A stretch of 64,000 nt of DNA from Jiangella sp. DSM 45060 (lineage in GTDB: Bacteria; Actinomycetota; Actinomycetes; Jiangellales; Jiangellaceae). The position numbers and the translations under genes were made by a program. The notes below the pieces were generated by a model. That model did not search any database. It saw only the letters and a program-made list of their open reading frames with translations, and was not told the origin of the DNA. The stretch spans positions 2,480,001-2,544,000 of the forward strand of contig NZ_LT629771.1 in the NCBI RefSeq assembly GCF_900105175.1, read 5' to 3'. Positions 52,322 through 62,003 of this stretch are shown here, one piece after another (the stretch's first letter is position 1; each line of letters opens with the position of its first letter).

Positions 52322-53230
52322 TCACTGCGGGACGGGGACGTCGGCGCGGTACGCGACGGGGGTGCCGGGCGGCTTGCCGCACGACTCCGGGCGCGGCGGC
52401 GGCTGCTCCTCGGCCCGGACGGCGACCGTCCAGCTCCGCCCGTCACGGTGCGCGACGACGGCGTGCCAGGCGGCCTCGGCGACCGGCGTCACGGCGGGGA
52501 CGAGGAGGTCGTCGAGGCCGGTGTCGCCGAGCTGACGGCGGACGGCGGCCTCGGCGGCCTGTCCGGGCCGGGAGAACGTGCTGCGCCCGCGGTACCCGTC
52601 GCCGAGGAAGTGGCCGTCGCGGGCGGACTCGACGAGCAGCAGCGCCTGCTTGTCGTCGAGCCGCCCGTACGTGACGCCGTGCGGCAGCAGCACCGCCGTC
52701 GGCGCGAAGCGGTGCCCGCCGAGGTGCGTCGTCTCCCAGACCCGGCCGAGCACGTCGTCGCGCAGGCCGGCGACCAGGGCGCGGCCCTTCACCGCGCAGC
52801 ACAGGTCGCGGCGGCCGTTCGTGCAGACCAGCATCAGCGGCTCGGCCTCCGGCTGGAGACCGTCCAGGCCGGACGGCACACCGGAGCCCAGCGCCGCGAA
52901 GTCCAGCGAGAGCAGGACGGACGGGTCGGGCAGCCAGCCGCCGAGCAGGAACGTGGCGCCCGGCGTCGTGCCGGCCAGCCAGACGCGGTGCGCGGCGGGG
53001 TAGTGGGTGTCGGGGTGCCGCCGCGGCCGCCGGACCAGCGCGACCCGCCCGCCGTGCGCGCCTGCCGCGGCGTCGAGCCCGGCGCCCAGCTCGGGGTCGA
53101 GGTGCGACTGCGTCAGCGCCTTCGCGCCCCACGGCCCGGGCTGCTCGACGACCAGCCACCAGGACGCGACGGGCGCCGTGCCGGCCAGCGGCTCGGCCAG
53201 CTCGCGGCCGAGGTCCGAGCAGAGGGTCAC
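52322..53230 (-). CDS. sucrase/ferredoxin-like [2Fe-2S] protein
   Basis: A 302-aa protein of the Suc_Fer-like family, with a thioredoxin-fold ferredoxin domain. The cluster region CTNGRRDLCCAVKGRAL with WETTHLGGHRFAPTAVLLPHGVTYGRL is the family hallmark. The N-terminal part has VEQPGPWGAKAL. Family members are probable iron-sulphur redox proteins of unknown partner. The GTG start overlaps the MFS stop (GTGA), so it is translated with the exporter gene. Confidence 0.86.
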   Translation of the reverse strand: MTLCSDLGRELAEPLAGTAPVASWWLVVEQPGPWGAKALTQSHLDPELGAGLDAAAGAHGGRVALVRRPRRHPDTHYPAAHRVWLAGTTPGATFLLGGWLPDPSVLLSLDFAALGSGVPSGLDGLQPEAEPLMLVCTNGRRDLCCAVKGRALVAGLRDDVLGRVWETTHLGGHRFAPTAVLLPHGVTYGRLDDKQALLLVESARDGHFLGDGYRGRSTFSRPGQAAEAAVRRQLGDTGLDDLLVPAVTPVAEAAWHAVVAHRDGRSWTVAVRAEEQPPPRPESCGKPPGTPVAYRADVPVPQ

Positions 53231-54969
53231 GACTCCACGGTACGGGCCCGGTGCCGCAGCAGCAGCACGGCACCCAGCGCGGCCGCCGCGGCGCACACGG
53301 CGGCGCCGGTGAACGTCGCCTGCAACTGCTCGACGATGGCGTGCCGGACGGCGTCGTCGTACGGGTCGCAGTTCGTGGGGGAGTCGGGGCACAGGACGGC
53401 CGGCGACTCGATGTCGGCCTGGACGGAGTACAGCCGCCGCAGCCCGATCGCGGTCAGCGCGGACAGCCCGGCCAGCATGCCGATCATCCGCGCGACGACG
53501 AGCAGCGCGCTGGCCACGCCGTGCGTCTCGCGCGGGGCCGCGGCCAGCAGCGCCGCGTTGACCGGCGCGATGGCCAGCCCGAACCCGAGCCCGGCCGCCA
53601 CCAGCACCGCGTCGTCCAGCACGCCGTCGAGCGACCCCACGCCCCACGTCGCCATGACGGCCAGCCCGGCCGTGCCCAGCGCCATCCCGGACCCGGCCAG
53701 CAGCGCCGGGCCGTGCCGGCGCAGCAGCCAGCCGCCCGCGAGTGCGCCGATCGGCAGCGCCACGAGGAACCGCAGCAGCACCAGCGCCGCGTCCAGCTGG
53801 TCGGCGCCGTCGAGGACGGTGCGGGCCAGGATCGGGACGTCGACGACGACGGAGACCAGCGCCGCGCCGACGAACAGGCTCACGACCAGCGCGCCCCACG
53901 AGCGCCGGTCGCGGACGGCGGCCGGCGGGACGAGCGGCGCCGCGGCCCGGCGCTGCCGCCAGGCGAACGCCGCGAGCGCCACGGCGGACCCAGCCAGCAG
54001 CCACGGCCCGGACGGCGCCATCAGCTCGACCGCGGGGTCGGCGACGGCGAACGTCAGCACGATGCCGCCGAGCGCGACGCCGAGCAGCAGCGCGCCGGGG
54101 AGGTCGGCCGCCCGCAGGACGGCGGGGGCGCGGCGCAGCGGCAGCAGCGGCCGGGGCGCCGTCAGCTCCCGCGCCACGAACGCCACGAGCAGCACGAACG
54201 CGGCCAGCGCGAGCGGCGTCGTCCAGTCCCGCCCGTCGGAGCGCGGGACCAGCAGCTCGCCCCACCGGACGCTCTGCTCCAGCGACGACGGACGGGTGAC
54301 GGCGAGGCCGGCGCAGGTCAGCGCGCCCAGCCCGAGCAGCAGGCCCGCGACGTCGAACCGCCCGGCGGGTGCGGCAGGCTCGGAAGGCGCCGACCCGCGG
54401 CCGCGCCCGGCCGCCGTCCCCACGAACAGGGCGGCGCCGATGCCGAAGTTCACCCAGAAGATCGCCCGCCAGTCCGCCACCGCGAGGATCGCCGCCCCGA
54501 ACAGCGGCCCGAGCACCGACCCCAGCTCCTGCACGGCGCCGACCAGCCCGAGCGGCACGCCGCGCCGCTCCGGCGGCCACAGGTCGGCGACCAGCGCCAG
54601 CGTCACCGGGACCAGTGCCCCGCCGCCCGCGCCCTGCAGGAACCGCCCGACGACGGCGCCCGCCACGCCGTCGGCCGACGCCGTCAGCAGCGACCCGGCG
54701 GTGAACACCAGCAGCGAGCCGGTCAGCACCGGCAACCGGCCGGTGACGTCGGACACCCGCCCGACCAGCGGCAGCACGACCACGTAGCCGAGCAGGAACA
54801 TCGAGACCAGGGGAGCGGCGCGCTGGAGCTCGTCGGCGTCCAGCCCGACGCCCACCATCATGTCCGGCAGCGCCAGGACGATGACGTACGTGTCGGCGGC
54901 GGCCAGCAGGACGCCGACGACTCCGAGAGCGAGTGCGGCGCGGCCGGTCCGGTCAGCTGTCCGGAGCAC
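53227..54969 (-). CDS. MFS transporter, Rv1410c/P55-like context
   Basis: A 580-aa major facilitator protein with 14 or so membrane segments. The segment 2-3 loop GRVSDVTGRLPVLT and the antiporter-like FLQGAGGGALVPVTLAL in segment 5 are visible. It begins within the last 17 nt of an LprG-like lipoprotein gene. In mycobacteria LprG and the MFS protein Rv1410c form an operon that moves triacylated lipids and affects drug tolerance, so the same role is inferred here. The start at 54969 is a GTG. Confidence 0.88.
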   Translation of the reverse strand: MLRTADRTGRAALALGVVGVLLAAADTYVIVLALPDMMVGVGLDADELQRAAPLVSMFLLGYVVVLPLVGRVSDVTGRLPVLTGSLLVFTAGSLLTASADGVAGAVVGRFLQGAGGGALVPVTLALVADLWPPERRGVPLGLVGAVQELGSVLGPLFGAAILAVADWRAIFWVNFGIGAALFVGTAAGRGRGSAPSEPAAPAGRFDVAGLLLGLGALTCAGLAVTRPSSLEQSVRWGELLVPRSDGRDWTTPLALAAFVLLVAFVARELTAPRPLLPLRRAPAVLRAADLPGALLLGVALGGIVLTFAVADPAVELMAPSGPWLLAGSAVALAAFAWRQRRAAAPLVPPAAVRDRRSWGALVVSLFVGAALVSVVVDVPILARTVLDGADQLDAALVLLRFLVALPIGALAGGWLLRRHGPALLAGSGMALGTAGLAVMATWGVGSLDGVLDDAVLVAAGLGFGLAIAPVNAALLAAAPRETHGVASALLVVARMIGMLAGLSALTAIGLRRLYSVQADIESPAVLCPDSPTNCDPYDDAVRHAIVEQLQATFTGAAVCAAAAALGAVLLLRHRARTVES

Positions 54970-55672
54970 TGATCTCAGCGGGCTCGTCGTACTTCTCGAG
55001 GCGGACGGTGTAGGTCTGCTCGTCGCCGCCGTCGTAGAACGGGCCGGTCAGCGTGGCCTGGCGCAGCTGGCCGGTCTCGGTGTCGAGCGCCCACACGGCC
55101 TCGACGTCGGCGGACGGGTCGGCGATGGTGAGCACCTCGCCGACCAGCTCCCCCGGCAGCACGGACTCGACCTGGTCGTAGACGTCGCCGTCGACGCGGA
55201 CCTGCTCGCCGGCGGTGATCTCGGTGCCGGACGTCAGCAACTGGCTGACCCCGTGGTCGGGGTCGATCAGCAGGCCGGGGTCGCCGAACCCGAGGTCGTC
55301 GGCGTTCACTTCCTCGAACCCACTGGTCAGCGGCAGTTGCGCCCACAGTTTGCCGTCGACGGAGACGACCTCGATGGTGGCCGGCAGCGCGCCGGCGCGG
55401 ATGCGGATCTCGCCCTCGAACGACGATGGCGGCACCGCGACGCCCTCGCCGCCGACGACGACCGTGCCGTCGTCGGGGAGGTCGTCGCCCTCGAGCACGA
55501 ACGTGACGCTGGACGCCTCGTTGAGGAGGTCGGCGGCGGTCTCGAGCTGGGCCTGCGGGTCGTCGTCCGGCGTGCTCCCGCCGCCGCCGTCGCCGTCGTC
55601 GCTGCACGCCGTCAGGGCCAGCGCGGCGACGACGAGCGCGGCGGGCAGCATGCGGCGGGCGGTGTGGCGCAT
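54953..55672 (-). CDS. LppX/LprAFG-family lipoprotein
   Basis: A 239-aa lipoprotein. The signal peptide ends LTAC with Cys23, then an Asp/Gly-rich linker. The LolA-like half-barrel domain follows, starting ETAADLLNEASSVTFVLEGDDLP and ending in TYTVRLEKYDEPAEI. The LprG family carries acylated lipids from the membrane. The ATG at 55672 gives a normal Arg-rich n-region (MRHTARRML). Its 3' end overlaps the MFS gene by 17 nt, giving the LprG-P55 arrangement. Confidence 0.88.
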   Translation of the reverse strand: MRHTARRMLPAALVVAALALTACSDDGDGGGGSTPDDDPQAQLETAADLLNEASSVTFVLEGDDLPDDGTVVVGGEGVAVPPSSFEGEIRIRAGALPATIEVVSVDGKLWAQLPLTSGFEEVNADDLGFGDPGLLIDPDHGVSQLLTSGTEITAGEQVRVDGDVYDQVESVLPGELVGEVLTIADPSADVEAVWALDTETGQLRQATLTGPFYDGGDEQTYTVRLEKYDEPAEISAPDS

Positions 55673-55807
55673 GGCGGCAGTCTGCCAGCCTTTTCGCCCA
55701 CCGTGACCCACGACACCCGACCTGGACATCGACTGCTCTCCTCCCATTCGGTGCGCGGCCACGATGCGGGGTCGCGGCTGTGATTTCGCTGAGAGTCCGC
55801 GCACTTG

Positions 55808-55830
55808 CGATACGGACCTGTTGCGTATCG
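55808..55830. promoter_or_regulatory. TetR-type operator, distal
   Basis: CGATACG (55808-55814), 9-nt spacer, CGTATCG (55824-55830). The half-sites equal those of the proximal palindrome 54 bp downstream, supporting one repressor binding both. Confidence 0.65.
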
Positions 55831-55861
55831 ATAGAGATGGGTCTACCGTCGAGCCGATAAC

Positions 55862-55884
55862 CGATACGGTACGTCGCCGTATCG
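55862..55884. promoter_or_regulatory. TetR-type operator, proximal
   Basis: CGATACGG (55862-55869), 7-nt spacer, CCGTATCG (55877-55884), 31 nt before the MFS start. Probably bound by the TetR protein encoded two genes on. Confidence 0.7.
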
Positions 55885-55915
55885 AAAGATCGGAAGCAGG
55901 GAAGGACCCGCCATC

Positions 55916-57475
55916 GTGGACCCAGCGACGATCCACAACCGGCGATGGAGCATCCTCGGCGTCCTCGTCGTGAGCCTGCTCGTCGTCGTGCTCGACAACA
56001 CGGTGCTCAACGTCGCGCTCCGCACCATTCAGGACGATCTCTCGGCCACCCAGAGCGAGCTGGAGTGGGCGATCAACTCCTACACCCTCGTCTTCGCCGG
56101 ACTGCTGTTCACGTTCGGCCTGCTCGGCGACCGGTTCGGCCGCCGGCGCATGCTCATGCTCGGCCTGCTGCTGTTCGGCATCGCGTCGGCGGTCTCCGCC
56201 TACGCGTCGTCGCCGGAGCAGCTGATCGCGGCCCGCGCCTTCATGGGCGTCGGCGCGGCCGCTGTCATGCCGTCCACGCTCGCGATCATCACCCACGTCT
56301 TCGAGCCGGAGGAACGCGGCCGGGCCATCGGCATCTGGGTCGCGTCGGTCGGGATCTCCATCGTGCTCGGGCCGGTGCTCGGCGGCGCGCTGCTGGAGCG
56401 GTTCTGGTGGGGGTCGGTGTTCCTCATCAACGTGCCGGTGGTGCTGCTCGGGCTGGCGCTGATCGCGTGGCTCGTCCCCGAGTCGCGCAACCCGTCGCCC
56501 GGCCGGCTCGACCCCGGCGGCGTGCTGCTGTCCATCGTCGGTCTGACGCTGCTCGTCTACGGCATCATCGAGGGCGGCGAACGGGCCACCGTCACCGACC
56601 CGCTGGTCTGGGGGTCGACGCTCGGCGGGCTGGCCGTGCTGGCGCTGTTCGTCTGGTACGAGCGCCGGTCCGACCACCCCGCCCTGGACGTCGCGCTGTT
56701 CCGCAACCCGGTGTTCTCGGCCTCGGTGACGACGATCGGGCTGGTCTTCTTCGCCATGCTCGGCACGTTCTTCTTCATGACGTTCTACCTGCAGATCGTC
56801 CGCGGGTACACGCCGCTGGAGACCGGCCTGATGTTCCTGCCGTTCGCCATCGCGCAGACGGCGTTCGCGACGTTCTCGTCGACGGCGGTGCAGCGGTGGG
56901 GCATCCGGGCCGTGACGGCGACCGGGTTGACGCTCGTCGCGGCCAGCCTGGTCGCGATGGGGTTCATCGACGAGACCACGCCGCTGTGGTACCTGCTCGC
57001 CGCGTTCTTCGTCCAGGGCGCCGGCATCGCCAACGTCATGCCGCCCGCCACGACCGCGGTCATGGCCGCCGTGCCGCGCGAGAAGGCCGGCGTCGGCTCC
57101 GCCGTGAACAACACGATGCGCCAGGTCGGCGGCGCGCTCGGGGTCGCCATCCTGGGCGCGGTGCTGTCGGCGCGGTACCGGTCCGGTGTGGACGACGCGG
57201 TCGGCGTGCTGCCCGCGGGTGTCCGGCACGCGGCCGCGGAGTCGCTCGGCACCACCATGCAGGCGGCCGAGCGGGCCGGCGTCGTCGCGCAGGTCCGCGG
57301 CCCGGCGTTCGCGGCCTTCCTCAGCGGCGTGCACTGGGTAGCCTTCTTGGGAGCCGCGGTCGCGGCGCTGAGCGTCCTCGTCGTCACGGTGTTCCTGCCG
57401 GGCCGGCCGGGGCGTCCCGCGCCGTCACCGTCGGGGGCTCCGGAGGCGCCGGAGCCGCAGACAGCGAGGACGTGA
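55916..57475 (+). CDS. MFS drug efflux protein, EmrB/QacA (DHA2) family
   Basis: A 519-aa, 14-segment exporter. It has the DHA2 motifs: LDNTVLNVALRTIQDDL in segment 1 (motif D1), GDRFGRRRMLMLG (motif A) and GVGAAAVMPSTLAII plus GPVLGGALLERFWW (motif C). The GTG at 55916 fits the family start and follows AGGGAAGGA. Two TetR-type operators lie upstream and a TetR gene follows after 6 nt, the classic layout for drug-inducible efflux. The tail is Pro/Ala/Ser-rich. Confidence 0.93.
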   Translation: MDPATIHNRRWSILGVLVVSLLVVVLDNTVLNVALRTIQDDLSATQSELEWAINSYTLVFAGLLFTFGLLGDRFGRRRMLMLGLLLFGIASAVSAYASSPEQLIAARAFMGVGAAAVMPSTLAIITHVFEPEERGRAIGIWVASVGISIVLGPVLGGALLERFWWGSVFLINVPVVLLGLALIAWLVPESRNPSPGRLDPGGVLLSIVGLTLLVYGIIEGGERATVTDPLVWGSTLGGLAVLALFVWYERRSDHPALDVALFRNPVFSASVTTIGLVFFAMLGTFFFMTFYLQIVRGYTPLETGLMFLPFAIAQTAFATFSSTAVQRWGIRAVTATGLTLVAASLVAMGFIDETTPLWYLLAAFFVQGAGIANVMPPATTAVMAAVPREKAGVGSAVNNTMRQVGGALGVAILGAVLSARYRSGVDDAVGVLPAGVRHAAAESLGTTMQAAERAGVVAQVRGPAFAAFLSGVHWVAFLGAAVAALSVLVVTVFLPGRPGRPAPSPSGAPEAPEPQTART

Positions 57476-57481
57476 CCTGAC

Positions 57482-58081
57482 ATGACGGAGATCGCTCGGG
57501 TGGAGCGGCGCAGCGGCCGGCCGCGCAGCGAGGACGCCGACCGGGCGATCATCGACGCGACCCTCGACCTGCTCGCGGAGTCCGGCATCGCCGGCACCAC
57601 CATCGAGGGGGTCGCCGCCCGGGCCGGCGTCGGCAAGACCACCATCTACCGGCGGTGGAAGGGCCTCGAGAGCCTCATCTGCGACGCCGTCGCGGAGCTC
57701 AAGGGCCCGCTGCCGACGCTGCCCGGCACGTCCCTGCGCGACGACCTCCTGGCGCTGGCCGAGGCGGCGGCGCGCGGACGCGAGTCGGCCCGCAACCGCA
57801 AGGTGTACGCCTGCTTCGTCGGCGAGATGGCCCGCTACCCGGCGCTGGCCGCCCAGTACCGCGAGTCGGTCATCCGCCCGCGGCGGGCGCTCACGCAGGC
57901 CGCCCTGCAGCGCGCCATCGACCGCGGCGAGCTGCGCGACGACCTCGACCTCGACGTCCTGGCCGAGATCGTCACCGCGCCGACGATGCAGTGGATGCTG
58001 CACAACCCCGACCGCAGCCCGACCCGCGAACTGCTCGAGCAGCTCCTCGACGGCGTGTTGCGCGGGGTCGCGCGCGGGTAG
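57482..58081 (+). CDS. TetR-family repressor of the adjacent exporter
   Basis: A 199-aa TetR protein. The helix-turn-helix (about 40-61) reads TIEGVAARAGVGKTTIYRRW, and the ligand domain follows with a TetR_C-type end. It is co-transcribed with the exporter and presumably represses it and itself through the two CGATACG palindromes upstream. It converges on parC with a 2-nt gap. Confidence 0.93.
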   Translation: MTEIARVERRSGRPRSEDADRAIIDATLDLLAESGIAGTTIEGVAARAGVGKTTIYRRWKGLESLICDAVAELKGPLPTLPGTSLRDDLLALAEAAARGRESARNRKVYACFVGEMARYPALAAQYRESVIRPRRALTQAALQRAIDRGELRDDLDLDVLAEIVTAPTMQWMLHNPDRSPTRELLEQLLDGVLRGVARG

Positions 58082-58083
58082 GC

Positions 58084-60606
58084 CTACTCCAGTTCCAGCG
58101 TCCCCTGCTCGGCTTCGGCGACGGGCTCCTCGGCGGGTGGCGGCGGCTGCTCGTCGTCACCACCCGGGAGGGGTCCGGCGACGGCCGCGATGGGCTGGGC
58201 GACCGCGATGCCGGAGCCGTCGCGGCGGCCGGTCGCGGGCGGTAGCTCGATCGGCACGCCGCTGGCGGCCGCGGCCCGCGGCGGCGCCGTGCCCACCCAC
58301 GAGAGCAGCAGGGTGTCCTCGCCCTTGAGGAACCGGTGGCAGCGCACGCCGCCGGTCGCTCGGCCCTTCGCGGGGTACTCGGAGTACGGGGTGACCTTGA
58401 CCGCTCCCGGCTGGGTGCCCGGCAGGGCCGTGGAGGAGCCGGAGACGGTGACGACGGCGCCGGCGCGCGAGGCGTCGACCGCGCCGAAGAACGTCACCTT
58501 CGCGCCGGACGACAGCTTGATGCCGGCGATGCCGCCGCCCGACCGGCCCTGCGGCCGCACCGCCGACGCGGCGAAGCGGAGCAGTTGCGCGTCGGAGCTG
58601 ACGAACACGAGGTCTTCGTCGCCGGTGCGCAGCTCGACGGCGCCGACCACGCGGTCGCCGTCGTCGAGGCGGATGACGTCGTAGGCGTCCTTGCCCGGGT
58701 GGTCCGGGACGACCCGCTTGACGACGCCGCGCTCCGTGCCCAGCGCCAGGCCGGGGGAGTCGGTAGCGAACGTCGTCAACGCCAGCGCCCGTTCACCGGC
58801 GTCGAGCTCGATGAACTCCTTCAGCGCCGCGCCGCCGGCGAGCGTCAGCGCCGCCGTCGGGGGCAGCGACGGCAGGTCGAGCACGGACAGCCGCAGCACC
58901 CGCCCGGCCGACGTGACGACGCCGACCTCGCCGCGGGCCGTCGACGCCGCCACGGACACGACGACGTCGTGCTTGGACCGCTTGTCGCCGTAGAGCAGCG
59001 GTTCCTCGCCGGCCGTTCGCGCCAGCAGCCCCGACGACGACAGCAGCACCTGGCAGGGGTCGTCGGCGATCTCCAGCGACGTGGCACCGGCCCGGGTGGT
59101 GACGGCGCCGGACTCTTCCAGCAGGACGGTGCGCCGCGGCGTGGCGTGCGCGGCGGCGATCTCGGCCAGCTCGTCGGACACCGCCTGGCGCAGCAGGCCC
59201 TCGTTCTCGAGCAGCGCCGTCAGCTCGGCGATGGTGCGCCGCAGCTCCTCGCCCTCCTTCTCCAGCTCCAGCCGGTCGTAGCGGGTGAGCCGGCGCAGCG
59301 GGGTGTCGAGGATGTAGCGGGCCTGGATGTCGGAGAGGTCGAAGACCGCCATCAACCGCTCGCGTGCGGCCGACGCGTCGTCGGAGGAGCGGATGACCGC
59401 GATGACCTCGTCGATGTCGAGCAGCGCGATCATCAGGCCGTCGACGAGGTGCAGCCGGTCGGCCGCCTTGGTGCGGCGGAACTCGCTGCGCCGCCGCACG
59501 ACGGACAGGCGGTGCGCGATGAAGACCTCGAGCAGCTCCTTGAGGCCCAGCGTGCGCGGCTGGCCGTCGACCAGCGCGACGTTGTTGATGGAGAAGGAGT
59601 CCTCCAGCGGGGTGAGGCGGTACAGCTCCGCCAGCACCGCCTCGGGGACGAAGCCGCTCTTCAGCTCGATGACGAGGCGCAGCGCGGTGTTGCGGTCGGT
59701 GTAGTCGACGACGTCGGCGACGCCCTGCAGCTTCTTGTTGCGGACCAGCTCGACGATGCGCTCGCGGACCCGCTCCGGGCCGACCATGTACGGCAGCTCG
59801 GTGATGACGATGCCCTTGCGGCGGGCGGTGATGTTCTCGATGCGGGCGGTCGCGCGGGTCTTGAACGCGCCCCGGCCGGTCTCGTAGGCCTCGCGGACGC
59901 CGTCGAGCCCGATGATGCGCCCGCCGCTGGGGAGGTCGGGCCCGGGCACGAAGCGCATGAGGTCGTCGAGGCTCGCCTCGGGGTTCGTCAGCAGGTGCCG
60001 GGTGGCGTCGATGACCTCGCCGAGGTTGTGCGGCGCCATGTTCGTCGCCATGCCGACGGCGATGCCGGTGGCGCCGTTGACCAGCAGGTTCGGGAACGCC
60101 GCCGGCAGCACCTCGGGCTGCTCGAACTGCCCGTCGTAGTTCGGCACCATGTCGACGACGTTCTCGTCGAGCGACCGGACCAGCAGCATGGCGGGCTCAC
60201 TCATGCGGCACTCGGTGTACCGGTACGCGGCCGGGCCGGCGTCGAGCGAGCCGAAGTTCCCGTGCCCGTCGACCAGCGGCACCCGCATGGCCCACGGCTG
60301 CGCCATGCGCACCAGGGTGTCGTAGATGGCGCCGTCACCGTGCGGGTGCAGCTTGCCCATCACGTCGCCGACGACGCGGCCGCACTTCACGTGCGGGCGG
60401 TCGGGGCGCAGGCCCATCTCGTTCATCTGGAACAGGATCCTGCGCTGCACCGGCTTCAGCCCGTCGCGGGCGTCCGGGATGGCGCGGGAGTAGATGACCG
60501 AATAGGCGTACTCGAGGAAGCTGCCCCGCATCTCCTCCGAGACGTCGACGTCGAGGATGACTTCCTCGAAGTCCTCGGGCGGGGGTGTCGTGGTCCGGCG
60601 TGCCAT
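58084..60606 (-). CDS. parC: type IIA topoisomerase subunit A (ParC/second GyrA)
   Basis: An 840-aa DNA breakage subunit. The N-terminal domain has the winged helix with [19 protein letters not shown] and the catalytic Tyr130 in RYTECRM. The coiled-coil and then six-bladed C-terminal wheel follow from about residue 500. No canonical GyrA box (QRRGGKG) is seen; [16 protein letters not shown] is the nearest. This supports decatenase-type activity rather than gyrase, as does the ParE-like partner at 34.1 kb. Gly92 replaces the Ser of the quinolone-contact pair; Asp96 is kept. The C-terminal tail is Pro/Glu-rich. An ATG 9 nt upstream is an alternative start. Confidence 0.9.
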   Translation of the reverse strand: MARRTTTPPPEDFEEVILDVDVSEEMRGSFLEYAYSVIYSRAIPDARDGLKPVQRRILFQMNEMGLRPDRPHVKCGRVVGDVMGKLHPHGDGAIYDTLVRMAQPWAMRVPLVDGHGNFGSLDAGPAAYRYTECRMSEPAMLLVRSLDENVVDMVPNYDGQFEQPEVLPAAFPNLLVNGATGIAVGMATNMAPHNLGEVIDATRHLLTNPEASLDDLMRFVPGPDLPSGGRIIGLDGVREAYETGRGAFKTRATARIENITARRKGIVITELPYMVGPERVRERIVELVRNKKLQGVADVVDYTDRNTALRLVIELKSGFVPEAVLAELYRLTPLEDSFSINNVALVDGQPRTLGLKELLEVFIAHRLSVVRRRSEFRRTKAADRLHLVDGLMIALLDIDEVIAVIRSSDDASAARERLMAVFDLSDIQARYILDTPLRRLTRYDRLELEKEGEELRRTIAELTALLENEGLLRQAVSDELAEIAAAHATPRRTVLLEESGAVTTRAGATSLEIADDPCQVLLSSSGLLARTAGEEPLLYGDKRSKHDVVVSVAASTARGEVGVVTSAGRVLRLSVLDLPSLPPTAALTLAGGAALKEFIELDAGERALALTTFATDSPGLALGTERGVVKRVVPDHPGKDAYDVIRLDDGDRVVGAVELRTGDEDLVFVSSDAQLLRFAASAVRPQGRSGGGIAGIKLSSGAKVTFFGAVDASRAGAVVTVSGSSTALPGTQPGAVKVTPYSEYPAKGRATGGVRCHRFLKGEDTLLLSWVGTAPPRAAAASGVPIELPPATGRRDGSGIAVAQPIAAVAGPLPGGDDEQPPPPAEEPVAEAEQGTLELE

Positions 60607-60674
60607 GCCGACCATTCTCGCCCCCCGAGGGCCGCGGTTCGTGCAGCGACCCGCAGCTGAGTCGGTCGCGGGCC

Positions 60675-61394
60675 CTACTCGGCGTCCTGTGCCTCGATCA
60701 GGTCGAGGTCGCGGACGCAGAAGCGGTGGTGCTCGAAGGTATCGTTGAGCACCGTGCCGAGGCACTGCCGCACCGAGCGGCCCCGGGCGTACGGCGGCCA
60801 GACGTCGTCGTCGGGCACCGGCGCTCGCGCTGCGAGCTGCGCAGGGGTGACGTCGTCGAGCCAGGCCTCGAGCTCGGCGGCCTGTGCCTCACGCACGCCG
60901 ACGATCTCGTCGAGGGCCGGATCGAGCGAGGGGTCGAGCCCGTGCGCTCCTCGGTAGGGCTCGACGGTCGGCCCGATGCCCATCGGCGTGAACAGCTCGG
61001 TCGAGCCCAGGCAGCAGCGGCGGAACCACGAGTCGTGGACGAAGACCAGGTGGCGCAGCGTCTGCGCCGCCGACCACTCGTCGTTCACGCTGCGGCGCTC
61101 GATGCCTGGCGTACGGCGGATCCGCTCGATCGTGGTGGCCCAGGCGGCATGGAGCTGACGCGCTGCCTCGCGCAGGTCGGCCGGGTCCTCGGAGCGGATC
61201 AGCAGCCGCACCGGATGACGCCGGTCGAGCTCCGCCTGGACATACCCAGTGACCTCGACCCCGTTCACCACGAGGTTGGTGACGAGCCCGTCGATCACGG
61301 CGTCCTGCATGACGACGCCGATCAGGCGGGCCCCGGTCAGGTCGCACTCCCGGAACTCCGTCCCGCGCAGATCCTCGTCGACATGACGCGTCAT
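60675..61394 (-). CDS. DinB-fold protein with pentapeptide-like N-terminus
   Basis: A 239-aa protein. The first 35 residues (RGTEFRECDLTGARLIGVVM) resemble pentapeptide coils. A DinB four-helix bundle follows, with WSAAQTLRHLVFVHDSWFRRC and a late FEHHRFCVRDLD that supply the likely metal histidines. DinB proteins of actinobacteria are often mycothiol-dependent transferases. Its ATG overlaps the stop of the PH-like gene upstream by 4 nt, so it is coupled to that cluster. 68 nt separate it from parC. Confidence 0.82.
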   Translation of the reverse strand: MTRHVDEDLRGTEFRECDLTGARLIGVVMQDAVIDGLVTNLVVNGVEVTGYVQAELDRRHPVRLLIRSEDPADLREAARQLHAAWATTIERIRRTPGIERRSVNDEWSAAQTLRHLVFVHDSWFRRCCLGSTELFTPMGIGPTVEPYRGAHGLDPSLDPALDEIVGVREAQAAELEAWLDDVTPAQLAARAPVPDDDVWPPYARGRSVRQCLGTVLNDTFEHHRFCVRDLDLIEAQDAE

Positions 61395-61987
61395 GACGAG
61401 AACTCTAGCGACAGCGCGAAGATCGCCGCCACGGCGGGGACGACGACGAGGGCGCCGGCGATGACGGGGTAGCGCTCGAGCAGCGGGACGGCGTGCGGGT
61501 AGCGGCGGGCGAGGGCGCGGGCCGAGGCGAGCCGGCCGAGCTTGTGGGTCTCGACGCCGAGGGTGGCCATGAGGCGGCGCATGTCGTCCTCGACCCAGCG
61601 GGCGCCGGTCATGCGGGCGACCCGCCGGCCGCTGCGGTCGAGCACGTAGAGGTGGGCCAGGCTGCGGCTGTTCTGGTGGGTGCGGGGGAGCGCCGCGGTG
61701 ACGATCGACCCGACGGCGTCGCGGGGGACCCGGCGGGTGCGGAGCAGACCGGTGACGGCGAGCTCGGACGGCGTGACGGTGATCGCCGCCCGCCGGAACC
61801 ACGCCGGCCCGATGCTCGACGCCAGCGCGATGGCGCCCAGCGACACGGCGGCGCCGAACCCGCCGCCGCGCAGCAGCAGCGCCGCCAGCAGCACGATGAC
61901 CGGCAGCAACGACCACTTGACGGTGCTGAGGTAGCGGCGCAGCGACGGCCGCAGCACGAGCGCGGTTCCGGGCAGGGGTCCGGGCAT
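61391..61987 (-). CDS. PH-like membrane protein, tandem paralog 4
   Basis: A 198-aa protein. Two membrane segments (about 25-62) precede a PH-like domain (AITVTPSELAVTGLLRTRRVPRDAVGSIV), and a final membrane segment ends the protein (about 172-195). The ATG 17 nt after the previous gene lacks a strong ribosome site. It is the most divergent of four paralogs (61.4-63.8 kb). The function is unknown; the layout recalls YdbS/bacterial PH-domain proteins. Confidence 0.75.
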   Translation of the reverse strand: MPGPLPGTALVLRPSLRRYLSTVKWSLLPVIVLLAALLLRGGGFGAAVSLGAIALASSIGPAWFRRAAITVTPSELAVTGLLRTRRVPRDAVGSIVTAALPRTHQNSRSLAHLYVLDRSGRRVARMTGARWVEDDMRRLMATLGVETHKLGRLASARALARRYPHAVPLLERYPVIAGALVVVPAVAAIFALSLEFSS

Positions 61988-62003
61988 GGCCACGATCGTA
62001 CGG

